Assembly (NCBI GenBank): GCA_024449915.1
Contig: JAMZAV010000891.1
Coordinates: forward strand, 248,001-312,000
DNA: 64,000 nt
Source: Sweltsa coloradensis
Taxonomy: Eukaryota > Arthropoda > Insecta > Plecoptera > Chloroperlidae
Direction: 5' to 3'
Shown here: piece after piece, positions 58,870 to 64,000 of the stretch
How positions within the stretch are numbered: position 1 is the stretch's first letter
Layout of the letters: each line of letters begins with the position of its first letter
Translations under genes and position numbers: made by a program
The notes under the pieces: generated by a model
What the model was told of the DNA's origin: nothing
The model's input: only the letters and a program-made list of their open reading frames with translations
The model's database searches: none

Positions 58870-59788
58870 ATAATTCTGTCAACGATCTCCAGAACAGAAG
58901 CACAATGCCGTGCACTTGAGTGCAGCTTTGGCACATCTTCATCGTCCAGTGCAGCCTTTCTTACAGCCACAGTGGATCAGTTCACGGCACGAATCTGATG
59001 CTTCAGGGAGAGTAGTCCAAAGAGGCTTCTACCCTGTCTCTTCCTTCATCCAGCCCCAGTTGTAGGGATCTGGCAAATCTGGATCCATTATCAATGCCTG
59101 GTTCCAACAGTTGGCCTGGTAGCAAGTGCACTTAATGTGCTGCTGGAGTGCTGCCTTGGTTGGAGGAAGATTTTCTATCGATCGAGACTTCTGTGTGAAG
59201 AGCTGTTTCCTGGCACCATTAACCTCCATGATGTCACTAGTTCGATCTTATATCAGCACAACAAATCGCTCAATCAATGGCATTGACTCTTGACTGACAT
59301 CACTTGGCATGGATCCTATCCATTGGCATTGTGCCGGATTCATTGCGGCAACCATTTCGTGGACAGCTATGTACCGAAAGCTTGATCCGACACCAAAGGC
59401 AATCCACAACTCAACAGGAGCTATTTTGCTGAATGAGGCTATAGCCAGTACCTACCACATCAGTGTCAGCGGTACGTATGGTCACTTTCTTACATCCCTT
59501 TTGCACGGCATCTGCCAAATGCAGTAATAGACGAGTATCGGCTTCCTCGTGCGAACATGGAGCTAGGTGGTCCAAGTGTGACTCAGCAGGAATGCAGATA
59601 ACTCCATTGCCATCTGTTGCATAAAGTCTCTTTCCCTCAACTATAGGAAAATGGACGGCTTCGTGGGACAGGAAAGCAAACAATTCGCGTTTGTTTTCAT
59701 TGACTCGAAGGAAGTCTTTCCAGTTCTTTAGCATCACAGTAGAAGGCGACACCCGTTTCCTCATTCCCTTTCCCCTTTTCTCCCTCAC
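58870..59788 (-). pseudogene. Fragment of a CXC-domain protein gene inside the foldback element
   Basis: On the minus strand, 59788-59450 encodes CSHEEADTRLLLHLADAV and KKVTIRTADTDVV. These are landmarks of a large family of uncharacterised, often multicopy invertebrate proteins whose aspartate-rich core recalls PIN-like nucleases (from memory, not verified). The family's middle section is then missing. From about 59235 down to 58880 the C-terminal part follows: RKQLFTQKSRSIENLPPTKA, LPDPYNWGW, and the cysteine cluster HCGCKKGCTGR, broken by in-frame stops. A gene copy with an internal deletion and stops, so non-functional. It may be the decayed coding part of the element itself or a captured host gene. 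Confidence 0.6.
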
Positions 59789-59829
59789 TGCGATTTGTTG
59801 TGCTGATGTAAGATCGAACTAGTGACATC

Positions 59830-60183
59830 ATGGAGGTTAATGGTGCCAGGAAACAGCTCTTCACACAGAAGTCTCGATCGATAGAAAATATTCCTCCAAC
59901 CAAGGCAGTCACTCCAGCAGCACATTAAGCACACTTGCCACCAGGCCAACTGTTCGAACCGCAGGCATTGATAAGGGATCTAGATTTGCCAGATCCCTAC
60001 AACTGGGGCTGGACGAAGGAAGAGTCAGGGTGGCAGCCTCTTCGGACTACTCTCCCTGAAGCATCAGATTCGTGCCGTGAACTGATCCACTGTGGCTGTA
60101 AGAAAGGCTGCACTGGACGATGTAGATGTGCCAAAGCTGCACTCAAGTGCACGGCATTGTGCTTCTGTTCTGGAGATTGTTGA
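59830..60183 (+). pseudogene. Mirrored C-terminal CXC fragment in the right arm
   Basis: The inverse copy of the above C-terminus, open from 59935 to the TGA at 60181-60183. It encodes PDPYNWGW, CRELIHCGCKKGCTGRCRC and CTALCFCSGDC, a complete tesmin/TSO1-like CXC cysteine cluster. It lacks an upstream domain and is therefore only a fragment. The better preservation of this arm contrasts with stops in the left-arm copy. Confidence 0.6.
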
Positions 60184-61822
60184 CAGAATTATGTTCTTGA
60201 ATAAAATATAAGTTAAACAATCGATTCGAGTAAATATACGACGATCTTTACCTATGACCTTGACCTTAATGTAATTCCTTTAGTTCTAGCGACCACAAAA
60301 TGAAAATGTCACCAATTGATTGGGCATACCAATATTAATAAGAAATTACACCTTAAATCACAATATTTGCTCCCTTAGTTAAGTATGAATGATCATTGGA
60401 CCGGTAAAATGGCAGCCATCTTGGATTTGATCTCTCAGCGCGGCCATCTTGGTCATCTTGGCGGCCATAGTGATTTAAAAAAAACACATTTGGAGGTACA
60501 GTATTCTCTTAAAAGACGTAGAAAACAAAAATTTGTGCATGTTTTGTGTTCAACTTTTTGGTCAATCTTGACCTTTGACCTTGACCTTTCATTCTGGAGA
60601 CCACGTGATTGTTACCAAAAGAATAGGCATCCCAATATTAATTGGAAATGACACCTTAAAGGCCTTTCTACTCTAAATGCTACCCAAGCTAGGTGTGTAT
60701 AATCATTAAGCCTGTAGAAGGCGGCCATCTTGGATTTGACCTCTCAGCGCGGTCATCTTGGCTATGTTGGTCATCTTGGCGGCTTTCGTGATACAAAAAT
60801 ACATCATTTGGAGGTAGAGTCCTTTAAATGAGGTAGAAAACAAACGATTGTGCATGTTATTTTGTTCACCTTTTTGGTCAAAATTAACCTTTGACCTTGA
60901 CCTGGCGAAAACGTGAGTGTTACTATATGAATGGGCATCCCAATATTAATTGGAAATGACACCTAAAAGGCTTTCTACACAATTTGCTTCCCAAGTTAAG
61001 CATGTATAATCATAAGGGTCGTAGAGTGGCGGCCATTTTGAATTTGACCTCTCAGCATCCTCAGAGGTCAAATCTGACTTCCCTCCACATCTTAATATGA
61101 ACATTATGGTATTAGCTAGCTATGCTAGAAGTTTCATGCTTTTCTCAAAAAGTGCACAATTCCATCAAAATGCTCAGTTAAACAGCTCTACTATGCCTGT
61201 CACTGGAACTTAGGGTAGATTGAAATGTTTATTTTATTAATTGTTTTGTTGTACGGTATTTTTGTACTAGAAAACAGAAAACATCATTGAACGTTATATT
61301 ATTAAAGACAATATGTATAACAATATCACAAGTCATCGTCACATAAGTGTATACCATAATTTAAAAATCATACACCTATGGGAAAGAAGAATACAGATTC
61401 ACGTATGGAAACTGGATTTACTTAATAAACAACATTTGATTTCAAGATTATGTTGATAATCTGATTTCAGTGTTGTTCAAAATAGTTAGTCGACATTAAG
61501 AACATGTAAATTAACACTTGTCGGTGTAGATAATAATCGCAGTGTGAGACAGCGACAATAAACACGAGGGTAACGACGACGTAATGTCTTGTAGGTTCTG
61601 CTTCGTTTAGCTTGGCGCTAATCTTGTTGCCCAAACAGAAACATACACACCGCACCGTCCCTGCAATTAATAAGTTATTTAGCTAGCTTCTTGTCCACAC
61701 GACGAAATACCTGACAGTAATGATGCAACTTCCGGAATTAAGAAGAAGCGTTTAAATCAAATCTGACCGAGTTTGAAAGTAAAGGTGAAGTCCAGTAATT
61801 TGTTCGAGCAGGGCTGTGTGGA

Positions 61823-61852
61823 TAAATAGAGAAGCGAGTGATGGCCAGTCAT
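61823..61852 (+). promoter_or_regulatory. Core promoter of the disrupted OBP copy
   Basis: TAAATAGA at 61823-61830 and AGTCATCAC with its A at 61851, identical spacing to unit 1. The core promoter looks intact, so transcription of the broken copy remains possible. Confidence 0.45.
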
Positions 61853-61903
61853 CACTTGGTTCCCAGTTGCCAGCGATAGTTTACTAACTCACAACACTTC
61901 ACC

Positions 61904-62506
61904 ATGAAGACTGTCATTTGTTTCGTACTGGTCGCAGTGGTATAGGCGCTCCACGCTAAGAAAGGAGATGCGCGCGCTTTCGACGGGCCAATCAGCGATC
62001 GTTATTTTAAATTGGAGCCTGCTAAATGGCTACAATTCACCCGTTAAAAGCGCGCGCAACTCCTTTCTTAGCGTGGAGCGCCTATAGTTGTAGCTGCTAT
62101 CGTGAGTATATAGTCACTTTATCATAAGTCATGGAAAATTGAATTTATCCCAAACGTATTGTTCTATTTTTTCAGTATTTATTAAAGTGTATAGCATTCT
62201 AGTAACCGTGAATGTTGTAAACTAAAATTTAGAAAATTATCTATACTTTGGTTTAATTAAAACTGTTATTGCTGCAATTAATGGGAACCGAAAATATAAA
62301 ATACAAATTATTTTGATCACAATTTCGATTCGACAGTTCCTTTTATCTCCCTGTAATCGCACCGTATGTACGATCGAGGGTCAATACTTCTGACATGTGC
62401 AATCTTCTGTGTTCCAGCCCCAGCCGCCAGACTTACCCCCCCGAGACAAAGAAGCAGTTGGAGGAGTTCGAGGCGGCTTGCAAGGCTTCGGAGAACGCAT
62501 CCCAGG
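61904..62506 (+). pseudogene. OBP duplicate, disrupted (exons 1-2; later exons outside window)
   Basis: Exon 1 begins at ATG 61904 with the same first 13 codons as the intact gene. After codon 13 (61942) a 142-bp MITE is inserted, and its first bases supply TAG at 61943-61945. The remaining exon-1 codons resume at 62087 and end at the GTGAGT donor (62102). Exon 2 (62418-62506) is 89 bp against 85 bp in the intact gene: a C-run (62442-62448 area) and flanking changes shift the frame, although EEFEAACKASENAS is still readable in the shifted frame. The intron between them is only 316 bp. Two independent lesions in the two exons visible make a normal OBP product impossible without removal of both. 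Exons 3-5 would fall past 64000. Confidence 0.85.
61943..62084. mobile_element. 142-bp MITE with TA target duplication in OBP-copy exon 1
   Basis: Termini TAGGCGCTCCACGCTAAGAA and its exact inverse. The inverted match runs about 45 bp with three mismatches. Flanked by TA at 61941-61942 and 62085-62086. The intact gene shows the uninterrupted site (GTGGTA-GTTGTA). A TA duplication suggests Tc1/mariner-type mobilisation; the TIR sequence itself was not matched to a named family. Confidence 0.9.
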
Positions 62507-62539
62507 GTAAGAGGACGATCCAATCCAATTCCACACACA

Positions 62540-63258
62540 ATGCAACCGAGAATGTACGAGTGTGTTCACAAAGTAGACGCGAACAATGCGTGTCCGCGCG
62601 CCGCCTATTGTGTTGCGCTATGCAACCGAGAATGTACGAGTGTGTTCACAAAGTAGACGGGAACAATGCGTGTCCGCGCGCCGCCTATTGTGCTGCGCTA
62701 TGCAACCGAAAATGTACGAGTGTGTTCAACAAAGTAGACGCGAACAATGCGTGTCCGCGCGCCGCCTATTGTGCTGCGCTATGCAACCGAGAATGTACGA
62801 GTGTGTTCACAAAGTAGACGCGAACAATGCGTGTCCGCGCGCCGCCTATTGTGTTGCGCTATGCAACCGAGAATGTGCGAGTGTGTTCACAAAGTAGACG
62901 CGAACAATGCGTGTCCGCGCGCCGCCTATTGTGTTGCGCTATGCAACCGAGAATGTACGAGTGTGTTCACAAAGTAGACGCGAACAATGCGTGTCCGCGC
63001 GCCGCCTTTGTGTTTCGCTATGCAACCGAGAATGGCGAGTGTGTTCACAAAGTAGACGCGAACAATGCGTGTCCGCGCGCCGCCTATTGTGTTGCGCTAT
63101 GCAACCGAGAATGTGCGAGTGTGTTCACAAAGTAGACGCGAACAATGCGTGTCCGCGCGCCGCCTCTTGTGTTGCGCTATGCAACCGAGAATGTACGAGT
63201 GTGTTCACAAAGTAGACGCGAACAATGCGTGTCCGCGCGCCGCCTATTGTGTTGCGCT
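62540..63258 (+). repeat. 80-bp minisatellite, nine units, in OBP-copy intron 2
   Basis: Units start at 62540, 62620, 62700, 62781, 62861, 62941, 63020, 63099 and 63179. Each begins ATGCAACCGAGAATG and contains 'gaacaatgcgtgtccgcgcg'. Units are 79-81 bp and almost identical. The intact gene has a single unit at 49990-50069. GC-rich compared with its surroundings. Open frames spanning three or four units in every phase are a by-product of the repeat. Confidence 0.95.
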
Positions 63259-63584
63259 ATGCGGGGGCTTCTGGGGGTTTACTTTTCTGAAAGTTTTGGC
63301 GCTGGCATTCACGATATACGGGGCGGAACTCCTCGAGCATTGGCATGGCTCTGATTAAGGATTGTTTAGGCGCGCATTAATACGGTTCACACTATTTTAT
63401 CGCAAATTTTTCACTAAGGGTTTAAATTTCCCTCAAATAGGGCGTTTCACTTATTAGTTAGAATGAGATAACAAAGTGACTTGCTGTTGTTAATTCTAGC
63501 GGCTTGCTCAGGTTAAGATTACCTTTTAGCAATACGATGTTTATTGTGTGCGAGATGTCTAATTCAAGATGGTATTAAATAAAA

Positions 63585-64000
63585 CAAGAAAAACGCTTTT
63601 AAGTCCCGCCGCGTTGTTGGATGAGCGTAATTGGTGCATTGAGCTGCCATGTGCTATGCGGATTTTCTGTTGTTCTGTAAAAAATTAATTTCTAGATTTT
63701 TTAAAAATTAAATTAAAATAAATAAAAAATGAACCTCAATTTTTTTTTTTTAATTAATCGTATTTTTTTTTAAAAAAGGAAAAATCGAAAAATTGCTATA
63801 TTTATAAGAAAAAATTATTTGATTGCGCTCGAATTTCACACAAATATATAAATTCATAAAATTAGGGTTCTGTAAAAAATATAATTATTTCAATAGAATA
63901 AAGCATGTAGGTGTTATAAGTAAAAAAATTGTTTAAAAAAAGAAAAAAAAACACAAAATTTCTATTTTCATAAAAAATAATTTTTCGATTGCGCTCAAAT
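63585..64000 (-). mobile_element. Helentron/HINE-like element, copy f, cut by window end
   Basis: Left edge CAAGAAAAACGCTTTTAAGTCC is a slightly diverged terminus, followed by 'cgccgcgttgttggatgagc' and the first internal units. The unit 1 counterpart near 50795 lacks it. Confidence 0.65.

Larger units (their letters stand above)
57857..61200. mobile_element. ~3.3-kb foldback element with long inverted arms made of tandem subrepeats
   Basis: The left arm 57857-59260 and right arm 59795-61200 are inverse copies of about 1.4 kb around a ~530-bp centre. The outer ~1 kb of each arm consists of about three ~310-bp subrepeats, each with AAGGTCAAGGTCAAAGGTCA, 'caagatgaccaacatagcca' and 'ccaatta(a)tattggga'-type words (left arm near 58145, 58465, 58795). 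The inner ~400 bp of each arm plus the centre derive from a protein-coding gene. Unit 1 is uninterrupted at the equivalent place (about 46470-46495), which shows that this is an insertion. Overall design resembles Foldback/Galileo-type elements. The superfamily is unassigned because no transposase is recognised, and the target duplication is unclear. Confidence 0.8.
55605..64000 (+). repeat. Tandem segmental duplication, unit 2 (disrupted OBP, truncated by window end)
   Basis: Collinear copy of 44375-50800 carrying unit-specific changes: a foldback element at 57857-61200, a MITE at 61943-62084, an exon-2 frameshift, a nine-unit minisatellite at 62540-63258 and a Helentron-like copy from 63585. 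Divergence from unit 1 in shared noncoding DNA is substantial, with many substitutions and small indels, so the duplication is not recent. OBP exons 3-5 of this unit would lie beyond 64000. Confidence 0.85.

Noticed and set aside
62366..63358. Overlapping open frames rich in Cys/Arg across the 80-bp repeats
   Set aside because: The unit length is not a multiple of three and has few stops, so several overlapping frames repeat the same three peptides; this is a by-product of the array.

Overview
The window reads as TE-rich nuclear DNA of an insect. The strongest clue is a complete five-exon gene for a classical six-cysteine odorant-binding protein (OBP), a family known from hexapods. The other real gene is the 3' end of a sigma-class glutathione S-transferase (GST). 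Both have GT-AG introns and sit in AT-rich DNA packed with transposable elements (TEs). I cannot name the species; the large repeat-filled introns suggest a large-genome insect, which is inference. No bacterial-style operon, CRISPR array, rRNA gene or convincing free-standing tRNA gene is visible.

Layout. 1-5 kb: repeats and a decayed Ty3/gypsy-like reverse-transcriptase fragment (minus strand), presumably inside the GST gene's upstream intron. 5044-6396: the last two GST exons, plus strand; the N-terminal exons lie outside the window or were not recognised. 6.4-44 kb: no recognisable host gene. This part holds short interspersed elements with tRNA-like heads, a ~760-bp Helentron/HINE-like family (several copies, one shared 3' terminus), a PIF/Harbinger-type MITE with TAA target duplications, a 54-bp hAT-like element with a perfect 8-bp target duplication, hairpin elements, a 72-bp minisatellite, a 25-bp satellite of about 51 units and a 212-bp near-perfect palindrome.

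44.4-64 kb: a tandem segmental duplication with a period of about 11.2 kb. Unit 1 (about 44375-55604) carries the intact OBP gene (47178-55174, 144 codons, signal peptide, spacing C-X26-C-X3-C-X42-C-X10-C-X8-C). Unit 2 (about 55605 to beyond the window) carries a broken copy. A 142-bp TA-flanked MITE sits in the signal-peptide exon and creates an immediate stop, and exon 2 is frameshifted. The two units act as filled and empty sites for each other. Unit 2 alone has a ~3.3-kb foldback element that carries pieces of a CXC-domain gene, the exon-1 MITE and a nine-unit expansion of an 80-bp sequence present once in unit 1. Unit 1 alone has about 2.3 kb of extra DNA in intron 1.

The most unusual material is the foldback element with its captured gene fragment, the MITE-killed OBP duplicate, the expanded intronic minisatellite, two repeat families sharing one 3' hairpin terminus, and a hammerhead-ribozyme-like core in an inverted repeat near 28.8 kb.
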